Shown here piece by piece: positions 33,486 to 46,132 of a DNA stretch of 64,000 nucleotides. The notes under the pieces are model-generated. The model was not told where the DNA came from. It saw only the letters and a program-made list of their open reading frames with translations, and did no database searches. Made by a program: the position numbers and the translations under genes. Source of the stretch: Sepiola atlantica (taxonomy: Eukaryota > Mollusca > Cephalopoda > Sepiida > Sepiolidae); NCBI GenBank assembly GCA_963556195.1, contig OY744525.1:57772446-57836445 (forward strand). Reading direction: 5' to 3'. Position 1 is the first letter of the stretch. The number at the start of each line of letters is the position of its first letter.

Positions 33486-34255
33486 CATCATCATCATAAT
33501 ATTCGGTTTAACATCCGTTTTACATACTGGCATGTATTGGACGGCTTTAAGAAATTGATTTCCAAACTACCCTATCTCCGGCCAGGTTTTTATTTATCCC
33601 TCTTTCTCTCAAGTCTATTTTTATCATTTCCTCCCATATTTTCCTTGGCTTTCTCCTGCGAACTGAACCTGCTACTTCAATCGTTCTACATCTACTAACC
33701 CAAGAACTCTCATCAATTCTTTCTAAGTTACCATACCATCGATGTCTCCTGTTCTGTACACATCTCTCTATACTGTCCAGATTTAATCTTCCTCTGAGGT
33801 CATCAGAACTAAGCCTGTCTGTAAGATTCACATTACACATCCATCGTTTCATTCTCATTTCATTGTTCTCCATGCAACGCATGTCCTCAACCCTTACTGG
33901 CTAGGTTTTACTTCCATACATCATCACACTGCATACACATACCTAGTAGACTCTTTCCTTGGTTGACAGTGGTAACGCTCTGCTGGATAGTAATGGCAGA
34001 ATTTCCCTGAACTTACTCTATCAACTCCTAACTCTTGCAATCACACTAGTACCTGCTCCACCCTGTGTTCCAATGTATCATCAAGGTAACAAAACTTCGA
34101 CAACCCTAAAAGCTTCAACATCTGCATATACTTTGTACACATGTAAGTGCTCATCCATCTCCATTGTCTTACACTTCTTGCACATAAACTGGTTATCCTC
34201 TGACCTTATCTATCTTGGGATTAAGGATAGTATTCCCATCACCGATTTAAACTAA
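33486..34255 (-). mobile_element. RTE-like LINE ORF2 C-terminus and 3' tail (best copy)
   Basis: The minus strand from 34255 encodes the ORF2 end. The uninterrupted frame 33882-33547 reads 'RCMENNEMRMKRWMCNVNL', 'RLSSDDLRGRLNLDSIERC', 'RWYGNLERIDESSWV' and 'RKIWEEMIKIDLRERG', then stops. The 3' UTR ('gccgtccaatac', 'aaaacggatg') ends in ATGATGATGATG (33498-33487). It is 5' truncated. It forms the inner part of the right arm and reaches past the arm into the centre. Confidence 0.8.
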
Positions 34256-35836
34256 ATAATCAAATTAACACTTACCGCCATAAATGGCTCCAATATTCCA
34301 TATGTAAATATTGCTTGAATGAAGCAATATTTATATTTGGAATATCCGCTCAAGGACTACCAGGCAATCAAAGCTCAGAAAATGGACTCGCCCATCTGAA
34401 CATAATGAAACATTCCAGCTTTTGTATAAACCGGCTTTTAGTGTTCTTTTCAATTTGACTTGTTTGTTACTCAACCTTGTGCCTAACTCCTGGAGAAGAG
34501 TAAATCAATACTCAACTGGCCATACAGTTGAGCACTGACTACCAAATTCTATAAAAACTATGTTCTTTAGACCCGTGATGAGACATCTCTAGTCGTCGAA
34601 AAAAGAAAACTCTTTCCTGAACAGAGATTTGAAATTTGCAATCTTTACAGCAACATTGGCCATGACAAGCCTGCTTTTCACGCAACATTTATCGCTGCAG
34701 ACAGAATGCATTTCACAAGTAAGGGGACACAACTCCCCTAGGGATTCTCATATGCTTAGAAGTCATCAACATTGCCAGTCAGTACTTGACAATCACCAGA
34801 CGAAACAGTTGGTTTCCTTGATTACAGCTACATCAACTAGAGACAAGACATCTTTCAGAACCTTTTAGACCTCATGCCCCTTGCATTTAAACAAGACACA
34901 TACAAGGACGTTAGTGTCACTTACATGCCTAAAGGCATGTCCAAGACTCTTATTTAGACGTAATCTGTCTGCCTTGGGTAATACCTTTTACTTCCAAAAT
35001 GAACCTTAGCTTTAAGGCCCTATAAAAGAAAGGATGAATATATAAGGGGACTCTCCCTTCACACATCAACTCGTTTTTTGAGTGAAGTTTGCTCCTTTCC
35101 CATGAGCCTCAGATCCAGGCTAATTCCCGAGCAGTCACATTACTGGGTTCGTACAAAGATTGTCAGTAAGGGGGTGCCGGGGAAGTTTTTCAGGTGGTAA
35201 ACTTTTGAAGTCCAAAGCCTGGCTCAGATGGTGTAACGGCCTGAAGTTTCTCCTCTGCTACCCTACCAAGTCCACCACTGTGTGCCGAGGGCATGCCTTG
35301 CTTACAAATCCGGTTCTCAGGTAGGAAGGTGAGTTTCTAGATTTATAAAGCTTTGGGGGTCGGAGGGGATGAAGATTAGCCTATTGCTTACTCTGTCTGA
35401 GGATTGAGAATGAAACAAGCCTGAGGTGGTTGTTTGCACAGCTAGGGTTTGGGTTGAGGGTTCAGACGGTTGAGCAGAGTTGTGTCATCTTGATGTTGGG
35501 AAGAGAGTGGGGCTCAGCTTCCTTTTTCCCTTTCAACTTCTTAGTCTTTTCATTCTATTCTCCTTTGATCGAGTCAGAGGCTTCAACAATCATGGCCATC
35601 TGCTGGACTCTCTTTCCAATTCAGAAGTAAGGATTGGATGTTTTCTCTTCACTAAAGCCATTGTTGTTGTGGAAGTTGATGGCAATGATTACAGCTTCTC
35701 TTCAAACCACTGTACATCCTGCTCCATGCACTGAACCACTCATTAATATCTATTCTTATCCTATTTATGACAATAATAATCAACACAATGAAAAACCAAC
35801 TTCTCGGAATTAGAACAAAGCCGAATCAAGACAGCA
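33820..35836 (-). repeat. Large inverted duplication, right arm
   Basis: The mirror copy of 30989-32992. One clear difference is an extra stretch of about 38 bp at about 34475-34512, bounded by 'actcaac' on both sides. Its sequence ('cttgtgcctaactcctggag') also occurs at 25314. The outer limit is sharp: identity stops after 'cagacagca' near 35836. Confidence 0.9.
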
Positions 35837-36020
35837 GATTATACACAAATGGTTCAATATATTTTCAGCTAGAGCTTTGAAACAATATGCAATAATACAG
35901 ACTTAGAAATAATCCATAACTCTTCAAAAAAAAAAAAGAAAAAAGAGAGCACTCTGTTCAGTTGATAATGCATATCTAAAATACATATATATGCATAAAG
36001 ATTACTCATCTTTTGTAGTT

Positions 36021-36092
36021 TGGGCTGATGGCATAGTTGCTAATGACTGACTGTTAACAAAATAGTCAGGTTTCGATCCTAGCCTGAAGCAC
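36021..36092 (+). repeat. tRNA-like segment of a SINE
   Basis: GGTTTCGATCC (36069-36079) resembles a pol III B box, and 'tgggctgatggcatagttgc' (36021-36040) contains an A-box-like stretch at suitable distance. The intervening sequence does not fold into a convincing full tRNA, so it is read as a SINE head rather than a tRNA gene. Confidence 0.45.
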
Positions 36093-36529
36093 TTGTTTAT
36101 CTAGTCATACTGAATAGCCGTAATACAGCCAAATAATGGATGATATGTATATATATATATATACTAGCAGAGCTATCCGATGTTGCCCAGATTAATGTGT
36201 GGAATAACATCATGGTAGGGAAAGTTTACTTTAACAGCAACCTTGATGCTGTCAGCTAGATATCTTACTCACCGAGCTATTCCGATATATGTCAATACTC
36301 TTAAACTAACGCTAACAAATAGATTAATTTCATTGTGTAACATGCTTGAAAATTGTTATTAGCTTCTTTAAGGGGCAGCCAGAGATGCAAAAATACTTCC
36401 ATTATGTTCACATGCAAATTGTGCATGTTAATAAAACAATTATATTGATAGTACACTTCCTTGTATGTCTTCGTTTTTAGGGACAGACATGCACAGTCAG
36501 AGAGGTGTTCTCCTTGATATATATATATA

Positions 36530-38003
36530 CTCGTGCTGGTCAAAAAAATAGAACATATGTATAAAACTGTAAAAATCATTCCGTTTGAGATAATTTTCGG
36601 CTTTTAAATTGTGTAGGCGAAATATTCTATATGTAAATAACAATTACAACTGTTTTTAATCATTTGTCATATTTGCATATGTCAGACTTTATTGTCACAG
36701 AGTAGTATATTGTCACATTGGGAAATTTAACGTTTCAATTTAATAGAACATTATTCGTTGAGTAATCTTAAACTCAAAAGATTTACGTGTTTAAAAAGAT
36801 TTTGTAAGTAATTTAATCATAATCTCTCATTATGGGTCGTTCTAAAGACATATCTGAGAAGCAGCGAATCTTCGATTTGCAGGAAGAAGGAAGGACGCAC
36901 ATGGAAATTGCAACCAAGGTCGGATGTTCAAGATCGGTAGTGACCAAAGTGCTCCAGAAAGATGTTAAGGGTGTTTCCAACAGCAATTGCAAGAAATGCG
37001 GACGAAAGAAAAGCACCACTGAAAGACAAGACCGGACACTGGACAAGGTGGCAAAGAAAAGTTGATTCCAGTCAACAAGCCACATTACTAAAGAGTGGAA
37101 ACAGGCTTCTGGTGCCGACGTTTCACGAAGCACTACCTACCAAAGGCTCCGGCAACAGGGATACCAAAATCGTATAGCTGCCACCAAACCACTCCTTAAC
37201 AAAAAACAGATGTTGAAGAGGCTACGATGGGCAACTGCTCATCAAACCTGGACCACAGACGAATGGCGGCGTGTGATCTTTTCAGATGAGTCTCGATTTT
37301 GTATCTCCTTCGGCGAAGATCCACGGAACGGTATAACCAAGAATGCATCAAGAAGTCTGAAGTTCCCGCAGTCTTGCATGGTTTGGGGCTGTATGAGTGC
37401 TAAGGGTGTTGGTAATTCTTGCTTCATCAAAGGAAATGTAAACGCAACAGTGTACCAAGATATCCTGGAAGCTAATTTACTGCAAGTGCTGGATAATCAG
37501 TTTGACAGTGATGCCACAGACATCATTTTTCAACATGACTTGGCACCGGCACACTCTGCCAAGTCCACAACTTCCTGGCTCTGTATATAAATATTGAAAA
37601 ACTGACATTGCAATTGATATGAAAAAAAGTTTCTATCGTAAAACAACTATTTCAGTTAGTTTAGCATGATAGGAATATTTTAGCACCAATTACATCATAA
37701 GAATGAGAGATCATGATTAAATTACTTGCAAAATCTTTTTAAACACAGAAATTTTATGAGTTTAAGATTACTCAACGAATAATGTTCTATTAAATTGAAA
37801 CGTTGAATTTCCCAATGTGACAATAAACTACTCTGTGACAATAAAGTCTGACATATGCAAATATGACAAATGATTAAAAATAGTTGTAATTGTTATTTAC
37901 ATATAGAATATTTCGCCTACACAATTTAAAAGCCGAAAATGATCTCAAACGGAATGATTTTTACAGTTTTATGCATATGTTCTATTTTTTTGACCAGCAC
38001 GAG
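36530..38003 (+). mobile_element. Tc1-like transposon with 302-bp inverted repeats
   Basis: A 1,474-bp element flanked by TA (36528-36529 and 38004-38005). Its terminal inverted repeats are exactly 302 bp each (36530-36831 and 37702-38003), start CTCGTGCTGGTCAAAA, and differ at only about a dozen positions. The transposase start codon follows the left repeat with no gap. The transposase is damaged, so this copy cannot move by itself, but its ends look functional. Confidence 0.92.
36832..37590 (+). pseudogene. Tc1-like transposase, interrupted and C-terminally truncated
   Basis: The frame opens with 'MGRSKDISEKQRIFDL' and a helix-turn-helix region ('EIATKVGCSRSVVTKVL'). It has one in-frame TGA at codon 78 (37063-37065), then continues in the same frame to 37590. 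Asp152 in 'FSDESRF' and Asp236 in 'FQHDLAPAH' are the first two catalytic residues. The frame ends about 15 codons later ('SWLCI' then stop), and the part with the third acidic residue is missing, apparently deleted. About 252 codons remain of a usual length near 340. Confidence 0.88.
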
Positions 38004-38350
38004 TATATTTTATTTGAATCAAAAAGAAAACAGTTTTCAGTGGAGGGGTTGTGCTCCCGGGGACCATCTTAATATTATCAAAATTTGCTGAAATTTTGGG
38101 AATAGACATCATTTTTGGTCATTTACCTAGGGTTTAAATTTCATTTGAATCTAAGGGAAAACAGCTTTCATTGGTGGGTGGTTGTGCCCCCCTCCCAGCG
38201 TTGAAGTGATATATTTCCTATATAGCCTATGACCATCACTGAAAGGTCAGTAGTCCACATGCCAATTTTCAAGCAATTCTGTCCAGTGGTTTGGGTGAAC
38301 ATAAGACACAAAGTTCAGGCCGACACACACACATACAGATAGAGTTACTA

Positions 38351-38355
38351 TTATA

Positions 38356-38387
<32 letters not shown>

Positions 38388-38645
38388 AGAATAGCAGAGA
38401 AGATATATATATATGTAAAAGAATTGGCAGTAAGTCCTCTTATGTGTAACTCACAAGGTTGGCATGGTTTCTCATCACAGAAGAAACTTTGCTTTGGCAT
38501 TAAAATGAGATTGACCAGCAGATCGATATCGAATAGAAATGTCTGATAGTCTTCGAATGTGACTGAAAGCATAATGCAGAGCAAGCAGGACAGGGTTGGG
38601 TTCCAAATCCCAGAGCTTGACACAAGGTACTCGAAGGTCAATGGA
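38351..38645 (-). repeat. Unclassified dispersed repeat, long copy
   Basis: Its right end (38560-38642: 'gcataatgcagagcaagcag', 'ctcgaaggtcaatgg') recurs at 42446-42523. A minus-strand open frame of 96 codons covers it, but no domain is recognised. Confidence 0.5.
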
Positions 38646-38679
38646 AAAATGGCCAGAACATAATGATAACGACGACCAA

Positions 38680-39385
38680 GATAAGGAATCTAATCCAAAA
38701 TCTGTACATCATAGGGTCATCGAGGTTGCTTGGTTTTATTCAGATTTCGACGCGGATGTTTCCACACAAAGTTAACTCACACATTCATAACTTCATAAAA
38801 GTTTTCAATGTTTACAAATTTATCTGGACAGCTGCTCTTGTTTGCAAGCGCTTGCATGTTTACTATATCATTGCATTTGCAGACTTCAACAAAGCAATGG
38901 CGAGATCCTATCTTCAAACTTGATTGTGTGTTACGTGTATCAGTGATGGGCTGGGAGGAGAGGAGTCAAAGCTGTTAGTTACGGGTTATATATGACTAGA
39001 CTTGGCGTGACCGGCCGATTGAATGGATCAGGCCTCTCCGACTTCACATCTAGTTCAAGTGGAGTGTTACATGGCCCTTTAGTTACATAGTTATCAGCTG
39101 CACACCCACTAGGATGTTGTCCTCAGGCATCATGGGTGGCCAAGATGAAGAAATTAGTCACAAAATTGCAGACAACAAGGTTCATCTAAGTTGCCTGGTT
39201 TTATCCAGATTTCCACCCCAAAGTTTCCAGATAAAGTTAACTCGTGCATACATAACTTTGTGAAAGGTTTTGATACTGTTGATAAATTTAATTGGACAGC
39301 CACTCTTTGCAAGCGTTTGCCTATTTACCATAACCTTTGTGGAGTTCAACAAAGCAGCAGTAAAAGTGAAGTTCATGTTCAACAT
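38680..39385 (+). repeat. Diverged tandem duplication
   Basis: 38720-38900 and 39188-39370 are related ('ggttttat.cagatttc', 'aagttaactc', 'tggacagc', 'tttgcaagcg'), about 470 bp apart. 38941-39170 between them is unclassified. No gene was found. Confidence 0.55.
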
Positions 39386-40996
39386 ATTTCCCTTGTAGTG
39401 AAAATGTTATTGGTACCACACTTAAAATGAAAACCCTGCTGAGATTCTTATAAGATGATTGGACAAATGTGTTTCACCAAGCGGCTGAGAAGAATACATG
39501 CAAGAACCTTTCCAACAATTGCAACAAATTGACAAAGAAAGAAAAAATGTTTTAAAATTTTATTACAAAATGCAACTAAAAAAAACTGTCAGAAATATTT
39601 CAAAAATCTTTTTTTCCAGTTTTATCAAAGGAAACTGGGATGTTTCCTGTCTTAGAAGACAGTGGGAGAACCTTAAAAAAAAAAAAAAAAAAAAAGAAAA
39701 AAAAAGGAATGTTATAAGTTTGGCCAATTTTGCCAGGAAAATAATGGGGATAAAAAAAAAGTAAAAATAAATAAAGTATGGAGGTTATTCACGAATTGCT
39801 AATAAAAACAGAAAAAAGGCAATCATTTTTTTTTTAAAATTCTTAACGCCCCCCCCCCCCCCCCCTCCCATCAAAAAAATAAAAATAAATAAAATAAATA
39901 ATAACAAACAAAAATAACCATGGAAGGATCGTTTTTCCAAGTTCATTAGTTATTTTGTTTATTTTTAAATAAAGTTTAAATAACTGTTATATATTTTTTG
40001 TCTTATTTTGAAAGTTTACACAATAGAATCAAGTGGTTTTTTTTGTTTTTTTTTAAATATTTTTCTTTTGGAAAAAGAACAAAAAAAAAAAAAAATAGTA
40101 AACCATATTTTTTAAAACCATGAAAAAGAAAGATGTATGTAGTCCTTGATGAAAATCAACTTTTTTTGTACATGGCATTTTTTTTTCTTCTTTTAATTTG
40201 GTCAGCTACACAATTTTTTTATTTTAAATGTGTAGATATTCCTGGTCAACTTTTTTTGTCGATATATATATATATATAAGGCATTTAAGGGTATGAAGTA
40301 AAGGAAACTTTCCCAGATATCCATCACCTGGTTAAAAATTTGTATTTTTTTTTTTTTTTTATTATATGGTAGTTGAGACGACAACGTAAGAAGCCGTTTG
40401 GTAAGTATAACTTTTCTTTTTTTTTTTTTTTTTTAATAAAACAGGAGGCTTTATTAGGTTGGAAGATGTTGCTAGCACTTCTTAGCAGCATGAGACACCA
40501 TTTCTTTTTTTTTGTTTGAAATATGCAAAGATAAATATCAAAAGATCCTCTGCTAATCTTTTCACTGAGAAGACAAATTTCTGCTCAATTGTAGCATAGG
40601 AACTGTTTGAATCAGCTCACCTATTTCGATTGGTTTTCGTCCACATTTTAGATAAAATTGATTGATTGTTTGTTTGTTATAAATTGTATTTCTTGTCCCC
40701 CTGAAATAGTATTCTAATTCACTTTTTTTTTAAGTGTTCAGAATGTAATTTTAATTCAGTGTTGGTGGCGGCCATTTTTTTTTTCCTTACATAAAAAATA
40801 TTTTTACTTTTAAAAAATGTTATTATATACGACAAACAAAATAACTTTTTTGGCACCAAAAAAATAAACTTTGATTATTCTTTTTACACAAAAAAGAAAA
40901 TGTCAAAATATGCTAGTCGATTATTTAATAATAATAATAATAAAAAGAAATGTGACCGTAATAGAATATTTGAATAGAAGCTGTTTAAGATTAAAT
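39386..40996. other. Homopolymer-rich DNA, no gene
   Basis: Long poly-A and poly-T runs (for example 39676-39706 and 40413-40434) and a poly-C tract at 39849-39865. No credible frame was found. Confidence 0.5.
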
Positions 40997-40998
40997 TA

Positions 40999-41561
40999 CA
41001 GAGTGGTCTAAAGAGATGTATCCATTTTGTTGTCACTATCATTTCTATGAAGTTAGGCTTCTGTATTTTAGGTGAAATGGAATGGGCAGCAGCATATTCC
41101 ATGAAGGATTGTCAAGGTCTATCCTGTTGTTCAAACTCAACGACAATTTTGGAGGTACTTGCTAGGGAGAAACACTCCAAGCAGGTGCACATTAAAGTAC
41201 TTCATAAACAAATTCAGATAGATGGAAAGTGTACAGAATAACATTGAAGGTCGCAGTGGTCAGCCAGGGTCGGTCAGGACAGAAAATAACATTGTTACTG
41301 TGAGACAACGTTTGGAGCATTATTAAAAACTTCAATGTGCAAGTAGCTAGTGATTCGCCACCAAGGAGCTTGGATCAAGCACATTATCAATTATTGATCT
41401 ATGCCCGCAAAATGGTGGCATACGAGGAAAAAACTTTTGCCACACAAAATTTACATGTCTATAAGACAGGTCTATGAAAAAACAAAAAAAAAAGTAAAGT
41501 TTTCCTTTCAATAATAAATGCTACTTTATAAAAAATGTTCACATCTTTTACGACCATCCTG
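40999..41561 (+). mobile_element. Internally deleted mariner-type element
   Basis: The ends are imperfect inverted repeats starting CAGAGTGGTC on the left and, reversed, CAGGATGGTC on the right. They are flanked by TA on both sides (40997-40998, 41562-41563). Inside, a broken frame reads 'GRSGQPGSVRTENNIVTVRQ' (about 41250-41310), typical of the linker after the DNA-binding part of IS630/mariner transposases. No catalytic Asp motif remains. It is a non-autonomous, deleted copy of about 563 bp. Confidence 0.7.
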
Positions 41562-41563
41562 TA

Positions 41564-42221
41564 GAACTGTATTACAATAAAAGAATACAATAAAATACAA
41601 ACAATCAAATTCATCTGAAATGTGGATGAATAATCAAGTGAAATAGGTGATATATTCTAACGGTCCCTATAGTAAAATTGAACAGTCAATTTCTATTAAA
41701 CTTTTACAAAGAAAAAAGGGAGGTAAAAAAAAAAAAAAAAAAAAATCTCCGTGAATGGTGTTTTGTACAAAGGTTCAGAAATAAGTTGTTAAAGGAAAGA
41801 ATGATATGGCACTCTTTGGTATGTTTTTATGAAGAGCGGGATAAATTTTTATTTTTTATTTTTTTGAAAGGGAACACGGACTTGAAGTGGTTTCATAACC
41901 ATCAAAGGCATATCGTCTGTATCCCCCGTGTCGTGCTCGGCTTCAGGCCAAAAGACTCAGAGGAACAGTAAGTTCATTTACAAAAGTTTAAAAAGGCCAA
42001 TTTTTTGTTTTGATCCGGTGAAAACTTGGAATGGCATTTCTTGTCGAGCTCAACTGACTGATTTGAGATCAGTATCTATGTGCCGCAACAGTGTAATATA
42101 TATGCTTTTCTTCTTCAAAGTTTGTTTTGTGTTGTTTTATTAAAAAGTGCTCAATATTTAAAAGAAATTTCCCTTTTGTTCTGTATCTCTCTCTCTCTCT
42201 CTTACATATAATATATATATA
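41564..42221. other. No gene recognised
   Basis: AT-rich. Two overlapping open frames (41678-41971, 41928-42143) have no motifs. A (CT)n tract lies at about 42187-42202. Confidence 0.4.
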
Positions 42222-42375
42222 TTAGCCTGATGATTCTTTGCTAAGGGATGAAATATGGATGCCTCTGTGTAACTTACTTGCCATAGATATATTTTCATAC
42301 TACTACTAAGCTCTACTCACATATTGAGCACTGTTGAAATAAATACTGAAAATCTATACACAATATATATCACCT
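42222..42375 (+). repeat. R1 repeat copy
   Basis: Runs from 'ttagcctgatgattc' through 'ccatagatatattttcat' and 'aagctctactcacatattga' to 'atactgaaaatctatacac', the fullest R1 order seen. An (AT)n tract follows. Confidence 0.65.
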
Positions 42376-42411
42376 AATATTATATACGTATATACATGAA
42401 ATAATAAAAAA

Positions 42412-42443
<32 letters not shown>

Positions 42444-42452
<9 letters not shown>

Positions 42453-42525
42453 TGCAGAGCAAGCAGGACAGGGTTGAGTTCCAATCCCAGAGCTCAACAC
42501 AATGTACTCGAAGGTCAATGGAAAA
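42444..42525 (-). repeat. Short copy of the repeat at 38560-38645
   Basis: About 80 bp between two (AT)n tracts, nearly identical to 38560-38642. Confidence 0.65.
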
Positions 42526-42676
42526 TATATATATATATATATGCCAGTCAGAGACAGTTCTTATAAATGGGGGATACTGTGAAACTGCAGTAAAGTGTTA
42601 AAGATAAGTGCATTTTCTTATTCATATAATACTGTGTTTTTGAAGAAATAAGAGTGCTGAATGCCTTTTGTAGGAG

Positions 42677-42721
<45 letters not shown>

Positions 42722-42729
<8 letters not shown>

Positions 42730-42805
42730 CATATCATACTATACGATAATTCTATCAGCCATCAATACCTGATAGAATTATTGTATAGTATGATATGAAA
42801 TTATA
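42722..42805. repeat. Pre-miRNA-sized hairpin
   Basis: Arms of 37 bp (42722-42758 and 42769-42805) with a single mismatch and a 10-nt loop, embedded in (AT)n. It is probably a tiny foldback element; hairpin length and loop are also in the pre-miRNA range. Confidence 0.8.
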
Positions 42806-42817
42806 TATATATATTTT

Positions 42818-42965
42818 TAGCCTGAAGATTCCCCCGGGGATGAAACGCGGGAGCCTCTGTGTAGCTGAATTGCCATAAATATACTTTCATAACTTACTAC
42901 CTAGCTCTATTTACGTATCGAGCACTGTTGAAGTAAATACTGAAAATTGATACATAACATTTTAT
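42818..42965 (+). repeat. R1 repeat copy
   Basis: Same order as 42222-42375, here with 'gattcccccggggatgaaac', also found at 25909. Confidence 0.65.
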
Positions 42966-43459
42966 ATTCATATAAGGATAAAATCTAACTGAATTTATAA
43001 AAAACTAAATTGAAAAGTTGAACGACGACAAAATGTAAAAGACAGATTCAAATGAAAAACATTTATTAGACTAATATTTCGTTTCTTTATGACTAGAAAC
43101 TTTATCAAAGTAACTAACAAATGTATGTTCGATCACTTATATCTACCTTGTTTACAAAAGTAATAAAAAATGTAATTTTTGATCACTTTAATATTTCGTT
43201 CATTTATTAAAAAAAAAAACTTTATCAGACAAACAAATATGTTTTCAATTTGAACCTGTTTAATTGAGAGTAAATGTTTATGCAATATGCGTATACGAAT
43301 ATACGTATACAACCTACGTCTATGAATGAGTGTGGCTATCTTAAGGTTGATATTTATTTTCTGCGGGAATGAAAAATATACATACATGTGTGTACAGTAA
43401 ATATACATAAATGTATGGGTGTATTAACTAGAAGCAGTACAGTTCTACTGTAGAGGTAG

Positions 43460-43462
<3 letters not shown>
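42966..43462. other. No gene seen
   Basis: AT-rich. It contains a short duplicated piece ('gatcactt.at' with 'aatatttcgtt' nearby, 43070-43200) and no coding signal. Confidence 0.4.
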
Positions 43463-43494
<32 letters not shown>

Positions 43495-43499
<5 letters not shown>

Positions 43500-43772
43500 T
43501 ATTTTTATTTACACAGACATGTACAAAATCTGCGACACTGGCATGTTGATCTTATCGATCAACAGCTATTATAAACTGAGATCTCATCAGGCAGAGTTAG
43601 AATCCGATCTTAACCTTAGATCATATTTGGAAAGACCCAAATATGATCTAAGGTTTAGATCGGATTCTAACTCTGCCTGATGAGATCTCAGTTTATAATA
43701 GCTGTTGATCGATAACATCGACATGCCAGTGTCGCAGATTTTGTACATGTCTGTGTAAATAAAAATAATCAT
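43495..43772. mobile_element. 278-bp near-perfect foldback element
   Basis: Two 136-bp arms (43495-43630 and 43637-43772) separated by only 6 bp (AAAGAC). The arms differ at about three positions. Because of the symmetry, both strands show the same 61-codon open frame, which is not a gene. It sits in (AT)n. A transcript would form a very long double-stranded RNA stem. Confidence 0.92.
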
Positions 43773-45043
<1,271 letters not shown>

Positions 45044-45134
45044 GAGCGAAAATAAAGATAAAGATTGTATCCTTAAATTAAATCCTATCTGGAATGGGCA
45101 AATCTCGTTATACGAGAGAGCAATAGTAAAAGTA

Positions 45135-45545
45135 GATAAGTGATGAGAATAAAAATTGGATAAAATGCAATATTTATTAAATCATCAATTGTTTAAATAA
45201 GGGTTATAAAAAAAAACAACGTTTTTCTTTCCTTAATCCATGGATTTTCAAAGTTTCATACTTTGAATCCTCGGATTTGCTTACACAAACTTTCTATGCT
45301 TCTTCAAATGGAGACGACTTTTTTGACAAATTAAAATTTTTTTAAATTGTTTAAATTTTTTATATTTTCAAATGTTTGCATTACAGGAAATTTTACTTAG
45401 TTATCCGTCGAATTTCCTCTGATGATACGAGCATATCTTTGAAAATCCATGGATTAAGGAAAGAAAAGTTTTTTTTTTATATATAACCCATTGTTGAATA
45501 ATTGATGATTTAATAAATATTGCATTTTATCCACATCACTTTTCT

Positions 45546-45547
<2 letters not shown>
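45135..45547. mobile_element. Foldback element FB1, full copy
   Basis: Arms 45135-45252 and about 45430-45546 are inverted copies ('caatatttattaaatcatca', 'tttccttaatccatggattt') around about 180 bp. This copy lacks the SINE found at 11706-11932 in the related copy and therefore serves as its empty site. Confidence 0.8.

Positions 45548-45606
<59 letters not shown>
45547..45606. repeat. (GA)n microsatellite
   Basis: A pure GA tract of 60 bp directly abutting the foldback element. Confidence 0.95.
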
Positions 45607-45611
<5 letters not shown>

Positions 45612-46101
45612 TATATGTCTTGCATAGACCTGCTACAGTTTTGACCCATGTGACTGTTATTGTTTGTGCATTGTAAAGGTATACACTTCCGGCAAGCAAC
45701 ATATTTCCGGTGTAATGCCCCCCCCCCTCCACCTGTTCATAAAAGATTGATCTGTTCAGAATATTCTTCTACAATTAATCCTATTTTTTTAAAATTTACT
45801 AATAAATATTTATTCTAATGAAAAGTGCAAAAGAAACAGAATTTTGAAAATCCTATTGATAAGCAATAATAATTCAATTTTGTAAAAATCCCCAGAATGT
45901 TAATGTTGAGACGATTTTGTTGAGTAAGGAATACATTTTGATAACAACAATACAATAACATAGGGGGTTCAGGGGGACACACAGTTCCCAACTTATTCAG
46001 GTATTCCTGCTAGTTTTTAAAAAAAAGTTTTATATTGTGATCAAGTAATGCCAGATGGCCCTGAAGAAACTGTTGGGTTGAAACCTTGGCATGTCAATAT
46101 A

Positions 46102-46132
<31 letters not shown>

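Larger units (their letters stand above)
36165..38345. repeat. Dispersed repeat R2, copy split by a Tc1 element
   Basis: 36165-36527 and 38004-38345 together match the uninterrupted copy at 16853-17580. The break falls in the AT tract that copy carries at 17210-17237. This dates the Tc1 insertion after the R2 copy. Confidence 0.85.

Noticed and set aside
43495..43772. Two identical 61-codon frames on opposite strands
   Set aside because: Mirror images from the palindromic foldback element; no gene.
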